Positions 1-9,400 of a stretch of DNA of 64,000 nt are shown here, in pieces. The stretch is taken from the NCBI RefSeq assembly GCF_020037015.1, contig NZ_JAIQDE010000018.1, positions 62,001 through 126,000 on the forward strand, read 5' to 3'. Below the pieces are notes generated by a model. The model was not told the DNA's origin. It did not search any database and saw only the letters and a program-made list of their open reading frames with translations. Both the position numbers and the translations under genes were made by a program. This DNA is from Corallococcus sp. AS-1-6. Lineage in GTDB: Bacteria; Myxococcota; Myxococcia; Myxococcales; Myxococcaceae. Each line of letters opens with the position of its first letter. Position 1 is the stretch's first letter.

Positions 1-257
1 GGCGCGTGGACGTGGAGGGGCGCCTGGAGGCGCAGGTGTTCCAGCGGAACCTCTCCGTGGCGGCAGGCGGTATGGCGATGGGAATGGGCCAGCGGGGAGC
101 CCGCTACCTCGTGTCGAGCGAGGCGCGGTGGCGGTTCCTGAGCGGGGCGCTCTATGCGGTGGGGCAGGGCGGAACGCTGCTGTTTCCCACTCCAGAGGGA
201 ACGCTGCGGCCGGGAGTGTTCGCGGCCGTGGGGCTGGGGGTGGATCATGTGCGCTGA
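1..257 (+). CDS. C-terminal fragment of an upstream gene, function unknown
   Basis: An open frame enters from the left edge and stops with TGA at 255-257. About 84 residues are visible. The visible part is rich in Gly, Ala and Val, has alternating hydrophobic residues and ends in GLGVDHVR, which would suit the last strands of a beta-barrel or beta-sandwich protein. That reading is an inference only. The stop overlaps the start of the following lipoprotein gene (ATG at 247), so the two are probably translationally coupled. No family can be named from this tail. Confidence 0.55.
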   Translation, partial: RVDVEGRLEAQVFQRNLSVAAGGMAMGMGQRGARYLVSSEARWRFLSGALYAVGQGGTLLFPTPEGTLRPGVFAAVGLGVDHVR

Positions 258-2427
258 GAATCGGCTGCACGTCGGACCCTGCCTCGTACTGATGGCGGCC
301 CTCCTCGCTTCGGGCTGCGTGCCACTCCCCGCGAAGTCGCGCCCTGTAGCGAGCCTGGCTTTCAGTCCCTTGTCCGCGGTCGCCCAGACGGCGAACCGCA
401 CGGCGGCAGGCGTGTACCAGGAGGAGGACGCGGGTGCCCCGACTGGGGAGCGCGTGATGGCTCCCCTTGGCTTTCGACGCGGCCCCTTGACGGAAGCCGC
501 CGAAAGGCTGGGGGCGCGCGGCCCGGGAGAGGTGAGCGATATCGCCTTCGCTTGCGGTGCCAAGGCCGTGCCTTCCGGTTGGCCCCACCTGGACTCCAGC
601 CAGGAAGTGCTGGCGCCCTTCCTCGCGTGTGCATCTCCAGCCGAGTTCGTGGCCATGCAGCGCGGAGTGGACATGGCCTCGCTGGTGGAGTCGATGGAGG
701 GCTGGGACGCCGTCCGGCTGGGCGCCCTGGGGCCTCTCGATGCGCGGGCATCGGAGGTCCTCGGCCGTCAGCGCGCTGCGTTCCTCGTCGCCGCCACTGA
801 GAAGTATGGCGTGCCGTACGCAGAGGTTCTTGCCCTCTTCGTTCTTCATTCGGCCTTCGACGACGAGCTGCGCGAGTTGGTGCGGCTGCTGGCGCGCGAC
901 AAGCAGTTGGAAGAGACGCTGGGGAGCATGGCCACGGTCCGCGAGGAGCTGAAGCGGCGGGGCCTGTCGCTGGAGGGCTTTCCTGAGCGAGGCGAGCAGG
1001 CCCGGGACGTGCTGCGTGGGCTGGGGCGCGCGGGCCGGGACATGCTCTCCAGCACTTCCGTGAGTGGCGAGGCCCGGTTCACGGAGCTCATGGCGCTGCG
1101 GGAGCAGATGCCGGCGCCCTACCAGGCGGCCCTCGACGAAGTGCGGAAGGCCTTGCTGGAACGGCACTACTCGCCCGGAAGTCTCTCCGCGGGCGCCTTC
1201 GATCACCTGACGTTCGGAGTGCCGCTGGGCGTCTACCACCTGGTGTCGGAGACGGGGCACGGGGCGTACTCGCTGGCGCAGGGCAGGTACGAACAGGCCA
1301 GCCGGGAGCTGGCACCGGCGGCACTGGCGGTGGCCCTGTATGCAGGGGGCAAGGGCGCAAGGGCCCTTGTGGAGGCGCGCGGAGGGTTGAGGCGGCTCCA
1401 GGTGCCCGCGCTGGACTTCGAGCGAACGAAGGTGCTGCTCGAACGCCTGGAGGAGCAACTGGGCGTCAACGCCGCTCGCGATCTGCTGCGCTACCTCCAG
1501 GCGAGCCGAGAGGGCGCGCGGGTCGCCGCTGAATGGGGGGAGGCGGGGCTGCTGGCGCTGTACGAGGCGCGCGGAAATCCTGCGAAGGCGCACGCGGTGC
1601 TGGCCGAGGCGCGTCGCGATTCCACCCGAGCTGCCGCGACGAAAAGCGTGGCCGGGAGGGCCGGCGGCTCCGCGTTGCCAACGCAGGATGCCGGCGTGTC
1701 CGCGGTGGAGGCGGCGAAAGCCAAACTGATCCAGGCGGAGCTGGAGGCTTCGGGCCTGCGCCTTCCCAAGGACGCGGAGCTGCTCAAGCAACTGGCTCCC
1801 AAGCTGGATGCACCTCCGGCAGGAGTTGAGAAGGGGGCGAGCCTCTGGCGCGACTACGTCACCTACCGGGAGCGGCGGCTCCAGGAGATTCAGGGCGGTG
1901 CGGACGTCAAGGGACCCCTGAAGTGGGCGGGCTACCAGGAGATGTTCGCCCACTACTCCCGGGGCATGGCCTTCGAGAAAGCCATGGTTGCCCTCCTTGA
2001 GGAGGATGCAGCCCGCCCTCAGGCGCAGCGCCGATGGCTCAGGGACTTCGACCAACCTCGCATCGAGACGCACGTGGGAGTGATGAAGTCGGACCTGCGC
2101 TTCGCGGACGTGCTCGTCATCGAGGAACGACCTGCTCCTGGTACTTCTCCTCGCGTTGAGACCTTCAGCTTCAAGAGCCGGGACCTTTCACGGTTCGGAA
2201 CAGACGCCATCACGGCTCAAATGTTCGAGGACGCGAGCGCTGCATTGAGGTACTACGGCGAGACCTTGAACATTCGCCGCCCTGGCATGCAGATGGATGT
2301 GCGGGTTCAGAAGGTTCGCTTGATTTATGAGGGAGGAAGACTCAAGCCCAGAGACACGGGAGACCTGGTCCGGGCCTTGATGAATACACGTGATGCGATC
2401 ACGGGAGTGGAGGTCGTGTTCCAATGA
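247..2427 (+). CDS. Large lipoprotein, candidate outer-membrane-exchange polymorphic toxin
   Basis: The protein has 726 residues. I chose ATG 247 because it puts a clean lipoprotein signal peptide (lipobox ASGC, Cys24) at the N-terminus; an earlier GTG at 154 would bury it. A long helical Ala/Arg/Glu-rich middle follows. A compact C-terminal domain of about 150 residues (from roughly residue 575) contains ETHVGV, a FADVLVIEE strand and ETFSFKSRDLS. The Asp/Glu then Lys layout on adjacent predicted strands is reminiscent of PD-(D/E)xK-type nucleases, but this is a guess from a few residues. The stop overlaps the next gene by 4 nt (ATGA). A big lipoprotein with a short variable C-terminus followed immediately by a partner gene matches the organisation of SitA-type toxins of Myxococcus. 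GC falls towards the 3' end, consistent with a swapped toxin tip. Confidence 0.6.
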   Translation: MCAENRLHVGPCLVLMAALLASGCVPLPAKSRPVASLAFSPLSAVAQTANRTAAGVYQEEDAGAPTGERVMAPLGFRRGPLTEAAERLGARGPGEVSDIAFACGAKAVPSGWPHLDSSQEVLAPFLACASPAEFVAMQRGVDMASLVESMEGWDAVRLGALGPLDARASEVLGRQRAAFLVAATEKYGVPYAEVLALFVLHSAFDDELRELVRLLARDKQLEETLGSMATVREELKRRGLSLEGFPERGEQARDVLRGLGRAGRDMLSSTSVSGEARFTELMALREQMPAPYQAALDEVRKALLERHYSPGSLSAGAFDHLTFGVPLGVYHLVSETGHGAYSLAQGRYEQASRELAPAALAVALYAGGKGARALVEARGGLRRLQVPALDFERTKVLLERLEEQLGVNAARDLLRYLQASREGARVAAEWGEAGLLALYEARGNPAKAHAVLAEARRDSTRAAATKSVAGRAGGSALPTQDAGVSAVEAAKAKLIQAELEASGLRLPKDAELLKQLAPKLDAPPAGVEKGASLWRDYVTYRERRLQEIQGGADVKGPLKWAGYQEMFAHYSRGMAFEKAMVALLEEDAARPQAQRRWLRDFDQPRIETHVGVMKSDLRFADVLVIEERPAPGTSPRVETFSFKSRDLSRFGTDAITAQMFEDASAALRYYGETLNIRRPGMQMDVRVQKVRLIYEGGRLKPRDTGDLVRALMNTRDAITGVEVVFQ

Positions 2428-3758
2428 GGCATCTGAATCTTTGGGAGTCAAGGTCGGCGGACCATCTCGTGTTGTCATTTGAAGCGGCCTTTGACGGCGC
2501 TGCTCCGTGTGAGGATGCGCTGGCACCGATGCTCGAAATCCTGGAGGAACATGCGGGCGAGTGGATGCCGGATGTCGCCGGAGGGAATCGTGACCGCAAA
2601 TACTCCCGGGATGCGGTCTGGAGGGCGCTGAAGGAAAGGCGTAGGGGCGGGGTCACGTTCATGGGGTTTTATCGAACGCGAGAACCTGCGTTGGATATGT
2701 CGTTGAGCCTTCGGCTCCCTCCGCTGCCTTGTGGCATTTCCGTCTTGGCTCACATTGATTCGCTCCCGCTGTTTTCCGAAGAGGCGCCGTGCGTTCGCCT
2801 TGTTGGGATGGTTCGTGCGTGGGCCTCGCGCTACCCGACGTCATACGCATCGGCCCACAGTTCCGCCGATAGCCAACTGTCGGGTGCTCCCCATTTTGGC
2901 AGGGACAACGAAGCCGTCTGGAGGGATGGTTTCGATAAAGTCTATGAGCTGTCCTGGCTCAATGTCTTCGGCACGAAGCTGGTGGAGACGGTAGGCCGCG
3001 AGCGGATGCTCTCGACGCCCGCGCATCTCGTGGAAGAACTCCCCAACGGCTCCGTCCTCCTGGTGCTGCGGCCCACCGCCGCTGACTTCGCCAATGAGGA
3101 GGCGCGCATCGCCCAGGCCCGCGCCCATGTGCACCTCCGGCCGGAGCTTGATTTCGACACGGTACTGCGGGCCCTGCGAGAGCGCAGTGCCGCGCTCGCT
3201 CCGGTAGCGCCACGCTATGACCCCGACCTGGCACCGCTCCTCTCCCGGATGCCGTACGAAGTCCCCATCAGCGAGCGGCAGAGGAAGATCGCCGAGCTCA
3301 ACGACTTCCGGCCGCCCGTGCCGGAGGAATGGCTCCCGGCCGCACTCCCGTCGGACGTCGAGGACCCGGAGCGCATCCTCAGTGACTACGACGACCTGTC
3401 AGAAGGCCTCGTGGCGGCGCTGCACACCCAGGTGCCCAGCATCTTCGATGAGACGCCTGAGGCCCTCACGGACCTCGACTTCTACTTCTGGAGGGAGCGC
3501 TTCCCGGAGCGGTACACGCGCGACCTCATCGACGGACATACCGCGCCGGCCCTGGGGGCCTACCTCGGACGCACGCTGGTACGTCGGCTGGGCGGGACGT
3601 GGGTGCTTCGGCAAAGGCTGGAGCAGTCGCAGGTACGTGTGGGCCAGCGTGTCTGGCTTCCGTTCCTCCGCGCCCGCCGCTACATGCAGTCCTGTCAGTC
3701 ACTGCTGGACTGCTCGCTCACGCAGTTCTTCCGGGAGGCGGAGCGGCACCGCGACTGA
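2424..3758 (+). CDS. Immunity-like protein (Imm52-type N-terminal half) with a conserved C-terminal extension
   Basis: The protein has 444 residues, with its ATG overlapping the toxin stop by 4 nt. The first 230 residues or so (LSFEAAFDGAAP..., LSLRLPP..., ELPNGSVLLVLRPTAADF) resemble the Imm52 family of cytosolic immunity proteins. The last 200 or so (FYFWRERFPERYTRDLIDG, GAYLGRTLVRRLGGTW, QVRVGQRVWLPFLRARR) form a separate domain I cannot name. Codon use changes inside the gene: about 2424-2960 is clearly less GC-rich than 2960-3758. This suggests a foreign immunity module joined to a resident domain. The expected role is to neutralise the preceding toxin in the cytoplasm. Alternatively, the C-terminal half could be an independent gene product fused in this strain. 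Confidence 0.6.
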   Translation: MRHLNLWESRSADHLVLSFEAAFDGAAPCEDALAPMLEILEEHAGEWMPDVAGGNRDRKYSRDAVWRALKERRRGGVTFMGFYRTREPALDMSLSLRLPPLPCGISVLAHIDSLPLFSEEAPCVRLVGMVRAWASRYPTSYASAHSSADSQLSGAPHFGRDNEAVWRDGFDKVYELSWLNVFGTKLVETVGRERMLSTPAHLVEELPNGSVLLVLRPTAADFANEEARIAQARAHVHLRPELDFDTVLRALRERSAALAPVAPRYDPDLAPLLSRMPYEVPISERQRKIAELNDFRPPVPEEWLPAALPSDVEDPERILSDYDDLSEGLVAALHTQVPSIFDETPEALTDLDFYFWRERFPERYTRDLIDGHTAPALGAYLGRTLVRRLGGTWVLRQRLEQSQVRVGQRVWLPFLRARRYMQSCQSLLDCSLTQFFREAERHRD

Positions 3759-3818
3759 CTTGAACCCGGGCACGAATGGAGCGCGGGCCCCGGGCGTGAA
3801 GTAGGCTTCGCTCCCGCC

Positions 3819-4586
3819 ATGCAGCTCGCCATCCCCCATGCCCCTCGCGGTGTCCGGCTCTCCCAGGTGCCTGGGGCGGTGGCGCGCTTGGTGCGCGGGG
3901 TGGTGCTGGGCCTGGCGATCATCGCGGTGCTGGGCCTGGGCGCCAGCTACGTCGGCCGGTACTTCATCGAGGAGCAGCGCTTCACGTCCCGCGCGGAGCT
4001 GGTGGACGCGGTGGTGGGCGCCAGCCACGCGCCGCCCGTGCATGAGCGCGAGGACGCGGAGGGCACGCTGGACGTCCTCTACACGTTCGCCAACGAGGAT
4101 CACTCCGTGTCGGGGGTGCGCACGAGCGCGGACCACGCGGCGGGCCTGGGCCACGGCGCCCGGGTGCAGTTGCTGGTGGATCCGTCCCAGCCGGGGCGCC
4201 CCCGCGAGGCGACCCATGCGCGGGCCCAGGCGGCCCGGGTGGGCCTGCTGCCCTGGGGACTGGGCCTGGGCGCGCTGGTGGCCCTGGGCGGCTTCGCCTG
4301 GGAGGTGCGGCGGCTGTGGCGCCGGGAGGTGGTGCCCCTGCGCCTGGGCGCGCTGGTGTGGCTCACCCCGGATGACGGCTACCTGCCGGAAGGGAAGGGC
4401 GAGGCCGTCTTCCCCGCGCACTTCTTCCGCCAGGACGTGAAACACGCCGTGCGGGCGCGCTGCCGCCCCCAGCGGGCCCCGGTGCGCAACGGCGGCAAGG
4501 TGCTGGCGGCCGTGGTGCCCTCCGAGCCGGGCTGGTGCCGCGTCATCGACGAGGAGCTGGCGCGGACGCTGGGCTGGGTGCGCTGA
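3819..4586 (+). CDS. DUF3592-like membrane protein
   Basis: The protein has 255 residues. There is a membrane segment near residues 26-48 (VVLGLAIIAVLGLGASY) and a second near 147-165 (GLLPWGLGLGALVALGGFAW). Between them is an extracytoplasmic beta-rich region containing VLYTFANEDHSVSG and VQLLVDPSQPGRPRE. That is the DUF3592 pattern of two helices flanking a small beta domain with a VxYDPxNP-like motif. A soluble C-terminal region of about 85 residues follows. The function of the family is unknown. The gene is monocistronic. TAGGCT at 3802-3807 lies 11 nt before ATG and no ribosome site is visible, so the transcript may have little or no leader. Confidence 0.7.
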   Translation: MQLAIPHAPRGVRLSQVPGAVARLVRGVVLGLAIIAVLGLGASYVGRYFIEEQRFTSRAELVDAVVGASHAPPVHEREDAEGTLDVLYTFANEDHSVSGVRTSADHAAGLGHGARVQLLVDPSQPGRPREATHARAQAARVGLLPWGLGLGALVALGGFAWEVRRLWRREVVPLRLGALVWLTPDDGYLPEGKGEAVFPAHFFRQDVKHAVRARCRPQRAPVRNGGKVLAAVVPSEPGWCRVIDEELARTLGWVR

Positions 4587-4670
4587 CGGACGGACAGGTG
4601 GGGTTGAAAAGTTGCTGGCCCCCGGAGGCCGTGTGACACACGCCTGTAGCTGCAACGTCCGGAGGCTCTC

Positions 4671-6431
4671 ATGCGCGTTCGCTTCTCCCACTTCGTGCTG
4701 CCCGTGCTGCTCCTCACGGCCCCGAGCGCCGTCGGAGCCGCCAAGCGCAACGAAGCGGAGGAGGCGTACCAGCAGGCCCGCCGCGCCTACTACGCGCTGA
4801 AGGACGACGCGTCCCGCCGCAAGCTGCGCCACCACTGGCTCAACGTGGTGCACCGCTTCGAGTCCGTGGCCACGCGCTTCCCCAAGAGCGACCGCGCCCC
4901 CGATGCCCTCTTCACCGCGGGCGACCTGCTCCAGGAGCTGAGCCGCATCTCCTTCGTGGACGAGGACCTGCAGGCGGCCATCACGGACTACTCGAAGCTG
5001 GTGGAGGCGCACCCGAAGCACCGGCTCGCGGACGACGCGGCGCTGGCGCTGGCGCGCATCCACGTCAACCGCCTGGACAAGCCGGAGGCGGCCCGGAAGA
5101 TCCTCAACGAGTCCCTGGCCACCAACCCCAAGGGCGACCAGGTCAAGGAGCTCAAGTCGCTGCTGGCCTCGCTGCCGCCGCCCAGCAAGACGCCGCCCGC
5201 GAAGCCCACGGTGAAGCCGCTGCCCCCGGTGCTGAAGCCCACGCCGGACACCGCCGTCGCCGCCGCGCCCCCCAGCTCGCCGCTGGTGGACGCCATCTCC
5301 AAGCTCGCCCGCGAGCCGTCGCCGGTGCCGCACGCGCCGGTCCCGGCCCTCGACACCGCCGCGAAGGACGCCACGGCGAACGTCGTGGACGCGCCCACCG
5401 TCGCCGACCGCGCCAATGACGTGAAGGACTCCGCGAAGGCTCCGGAGGCGGTGGCGTCCGCGCCCGGGACGTCGCAGCCCCCGAAGCCGGAGGTCCGCGT
5501 GGAGGTCGCGGCCGTGGCGTCGAAGGCGCCCGCTCCGCTGGTGGACAGCGCCCCGGTGGCGCCGAAGCCCGCCGCTCCGGAGGCCGTGGCCTCGTCGAAG
5601 ACGGCGCGTCCGGCGTCGCCCGCTCCGGAGGCGCCGCGCCCGGTGACGGCGCCGGTGGACGCGCAGGTGGCGCAGGCGCGGCTCAAGGCGGTGGCGAAGC
5701 AGTCCCGCCACGCGGAGCTGACGCTGGCGGAGCAACTGGGGCTGAAGGTGCGCCGCGTGGTCATCGACGCGGGCCACGGCGGCCATGACTCCGGCGCCAT
5801 CGGCAAGGCGGGGACGAAGGAGAAGGACGTGGCGCTGGCCATCTCCAAGAAGGTCGCGGACGGCCTGCGGGAGAAGGGCCTGGAGGTGGTGCTCACCCGC
5901 GACGACGACACGTTCATCCGCCTGGAGGACCGCGCGAAGCTGGCCAACGAGGCGCACGGCGACCTGTTCATCTCGGTGCACTGCAACTCGGCGGCGACGC
6001 ACAAGCTGCGCGGCATCGAGACGTACACGCTCAACACGTCCGCGGACCGCTACTCCATCCGCCTGGCCGCTCGCGAGAACGCGTCCTCGGAGAAGGGCAT
6101 CAGCGACCTCCAGTTCATCCTCGCGGACCTGGCCACCAAGGCGAACACGGAGGAGTCGAGCCGGCTGGCGAGCGCCGTGCAGCACAACCTGGTGACGGGC
6201 CTGTCCGGCAAGTACGACGGCATCAAGGACCTGGGCCACAAGGAGGCGCTGTTCTACGTGCTCCTGGGCGCGAAGATGCCCGCCATCCTGGTGGAGACGT
6301 CCTTCCTGTCGCACTCGGAGGAGGAGAAGCGCCTGGCGTCCGAGCGCTACCAGGACGAGGTGGCGAAGAACATCGTGCTGGGAGTGGAAGAGTTCCTCGG
6401 TGATCGCCGCCGCGTGGCCAAGGTAGATTGA
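4671..6431 (+). CDS. N-acetylmuramoyl-L-alanine amidase with N-terminal TPR-like region
   Basis: The protein has 586 residues. A Sec signal peptide (cleavage after AVGA) is followed by TPR-like helices (about 25-175) and a low-complexity Ala/Pro/Val linker (about 175-340). The C-terminus is an Amidase_3 zinc domain. The expected metal ligands are His369 (DAGHGGHDSG), Glu384, His437 (SVHCNS), and the general base is Glu542 (LVETSFLS). The enzyme cleaves the amide bond between MurNAc and the stem peptide and acts in the periplasm, probably in septal peptidoglycan splitting or remodelling. The TPR part may bind partners in place of an AMIN domain. CGGAGG about 5 nt before ATG supports the start. 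The next gene begins 23 nt downstream. Confidence 0.92.
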   Translation: MRVRFSHFVLPVLLLTAPSAVGAAKRNEAEEAYQQARRAYYALKDDASRRKLRHHWLNVVHRFESVATRFPKSDRAPDALFTAGDLLQELSRISFVDEDLQAAITDYSKLVEAHPKHRLADDAALALARIHVNRLDKPEAARKILNESLATNPKGDQVKELKSLLASLPPPSKTPPAKPTVKPLPPVLKPTPDTAVAAAPPSSPLVDAISKLAREPSPVPHAPVPALDTAAKDATANVVDAPTVADRANDVKDSAKAPEAVASAPGTSQPPKPEVRVEVAAVASKAPAPLVDSAPVAPKPAAPEAVASSKTARPASPAPEAPRPVTAPVDAQVAQARLKAVAKQSRHAELTLAEQLGLKVRRVVIDAGHGGHDSGAIGKAGTKEKDVALAISKKVADGLREKGLEVVLTRDDDTFIRLEDRAKLANEAHGDLFISVHCNSAATHKLRGIETYTLNTSADRYSIRLAARENASSEKGISDLQFILADLATKANTEESSRLASAVQHNLVTGLSGKYDGIKDLGHKEALFYVLLGAKMPAILVETSFLSHSEEEKRLASERYQDEVAKNIVLGVEEFLGDRRRVAKVD

Positions 6432-6454
6432 CGCGTTCGTCGTCGTCAGTCCCC

Positions 6455-9400
6455 ATGGCCGAGCAGTCCCCTCCGTCCAGCCCCAAGCCCTCGCCGGCCC
6501 CCCACGCGCCCCCGTTCCAGACGGAGGCGGAGCTGCGCGCGTGGCTGCACGCGGAGGGCCTGGAGCACCTGGGCCGCCTGAGCCTGGCGCTGCTCACGCC
6601 CCGCGTGGAGGCCGCGTACCTGCCGCAGGTGCGCGCGGTCATCTCCCGCCGCAGGCTGGTGGAGCTGCTGGCGCAGGACTCGCTCGACCGCTGGACGGCG
6701 GAGATGCTGCCCACGCCGCGCATGCGGGACCTGCTGCCGAGGCTCGCCTGGCGCTACGTGGAGGACGAGCGGCAGGGCGCCATCGAGGCCCGGGCCTCCG
6801 TGGCGGAGCGGCTGGAGCCCCCGGCCGACATCCGCACGCACGCGGTCCACGGGCTGCTCCTCGCGTGGCGCGCCCGGGTGCCGTCCAGCGTCGCGCCGCG
6901 TCCGGAGCGCGCGCTGCCGCTGGAGGCGCTGGTGGAGGAGCCGGACCTGCCGGGCTTCCGCCTCAAGGAGACGCGCATCTCCGAGCTGCCCGTGTCCCCG
7001 GCGGGCTCGGGCTTCATCCTCGCGGAGGCGCGGCTGACGTTCAGCCCGTCCAGCGTGACGGCGGACTGCACGTGCGGCGCCACGTTCTGCGTGCATCAGT
7101 TGGCGGCGGCGGACACGGCGCTCCTGTGGCTGCGGCAGCGCTGGACGGAGGCCTTCGGAGAGACGCTGGAGGAGCTGGTCCGGCCCGCGTGGGCGCGGAC
7201 GCTGCGCGCGCTGGAGCGGGCGGTGGAGGAGAGCCCGGGCGGCGGCGGAGGCGTGGAGATCTCCTGGCGGCTGGACGTCATCGAAGGCTACGGCGTGGAG
7301 GTCGCGCCCTACGCGCACCGGCGCACGAAGAAGGGCCAGCGCACGCCGGGGACGAAGGTCGGCCGGCGCAAGCTGCTCCAGGAGTACGGCTCGCAGTTGA
7401 GCCCCGCGGACTCGCGCATCGCCGCGCTGCTCCCGGACAGCACGGCCCCCGCGTCACGCGCGCTGCTGTTCGAGCTGATGGATCACCCGCGCCTGTCGCT
7501 GGAGGGCACGCAGGACATCCCCGTGCGCATCGAGCGCGAGAAGGTGGGCCTGGTCGCGGAGGACCGGAGCGGCACCGTGGTGGTGAACGCGGGCGTGGAC
7601 GGCACCGTGCTGCCCACGCCGCTGCTGGAGCGCGTGCGCAAGGCGAAGCCGGAGGACGCGGTGTTCCTCTGGGACGACGGAGCGCACGTGCTCACGGTGC
7701 TGGACGTGAGCCCGGAGGTGCGCGCCATGGCCACGGTGCTCCAGCGGCACGGCAACGCGTTCCCCCCGGAGAGCCACGGGGCGCTGCTGGAGCACCTGTC
7801 GAAGCTCTCCGGACGCCTGCCGGTGTCCATGCCCCGCAGCGTGATGGGGGAGTCCATCGCGCCGCAGCAGCTCCCGGTGCTGCGGCTGGAGGGACAACCC
7901 GGAGGCGCGGTGCGGCTGGAGCTGCGGCTGCGCGCGCTGCCGGACGCCCCCGCGCTCCTGCCCGGCAACGGGGCGCGCGACGTGCACGTGCGGCGCGACA
8001 CGCGGTCCTTCCACGCGGTGCGCGACTTCGCGCGCGAGCTGGCGGTGGCCGAGGCGCTCCAGGCCCAGCTTCCCTTGAAGACGGCGGAGCCGCAGGAGCT
8101 GCCGTTCTGCTTCCTCTTCCACAGCGCGCAGGGCGGGCTGGCGGTGCTGGCCGCGTGCGCGGACATGGAGCCCCGGCCGGAGCTGGAGTGGGTGGGCGCG
8201 TCCATGCGGCTCATGCCCAGCCGGGGCGCGGCCGACCTGAAGGTCGTCCTGGAGCGCAAGCGCGAGTGGTTCGGCGTGATGGGCGGCCTGTCCGTGGAGG
8301 GCGAGCGGGTGGAGCTGGCGCGGCTGCTGGACTCGGCCCGGCGCAGGGAGCGCTTCGTCCAGGTGGACGCGCGCACCTGGGTGGAGATCGAAGCGGCGCT
8401 GCGCGAGCACCTGGAGCGGCTGGCGGATCACGCGTACCTGTCCCGGCACGGGCTGGAGGTGGGCCCGTCCGCGGCGGAGGCCCTGACGGCGCTGGGCACC
8501 GCGGGCGCGCACATCGACGCGGACGTGTCCTGGAAGTCGCTGGTCGAGCGCATCTTCGCGGCGAAGGACCTGAAGCCCCGGGTGCCCGCGACGCTCAAGA
8601 CGCAGTTGCGCGACTACCAGTTGGAGGGCTTCCGCTGGCTTGCGCGGCTGGCGTCGTGGAACGCGGGTGGGGTGCTCGCGGACGACATGGGGTTGGGCAA
8701 GACGGTGCAGGCCCTGGCCGTGCTGCTGGAGCGCGCGAAGCACGGGCCCGCGCTGGTGCTGGCCCCCACGTCGGTGGCCTTCAACTGGCGGGACGAGGCG
8801 AAGCGCTTCGCGCCGTCGCTGAAGGTGACCCTCTTCTCCGACTCGGACGACCGGGGCGGCACGCTGGAGCGGCTGGGGCCACGGGACGTGCTGGTGCTCA
8901 GCTACGGCCTGCTCGTGCGCGACATCGAGCGGCTGGCCGCGCTGCGCTTCTCCACCATCGTCTTCGACGAGGCCCAGGCGCTGAAGAACGCGGCCACGCA
9001 GCGCTTCCGCGCGGCGCGGGCGCTCCAGGGCGACTTCAAGTTCGCGCTGTCCGGCACGCCCATGGAGAACCACCTGGGCGAGCTGTGGGCCGTCTTCGGC
9101 GTCGTCTTCCCGGGGCTGCTGGGCAGCCTGGAGGCGTTCCGCAGCCGCTTCGCGGTGCCGATCGAGAAGCAGGTGGACCCGACGGCGGGGCCCGCGCTGG
9201 CCCGGGTGATCCAGCCCTTCCTCCTGCGCCGCACCAAGGCCCAGGTGGAGGCGCAGTTGCCGCCGCGCACGGACGTGCACGTCCCCGTCATCCTGTCCCC
9301 ACCGGAGTGGACGCTCTACGAGGACGCGCGCCTGGCGGCCCTGTCCGACCTGGAGATCCGCAAGTCGAAGATGAAGGACCAGGAGCGGCGCATCGAGGTC

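Noticed and set aside
3699-6314. 871-codon minus-strand frame opposite the DUF3592 and amidase genes
   Set aside because: Antisense shadow with no domains; the amidase motifs on the plus strand are unambiguous.
6428-6454. TTG 6428 as start of the SNF2 gene
   Set aside because: It would overlap the amidase stop and adds nine atypical residues; ATG 6455 fits better.
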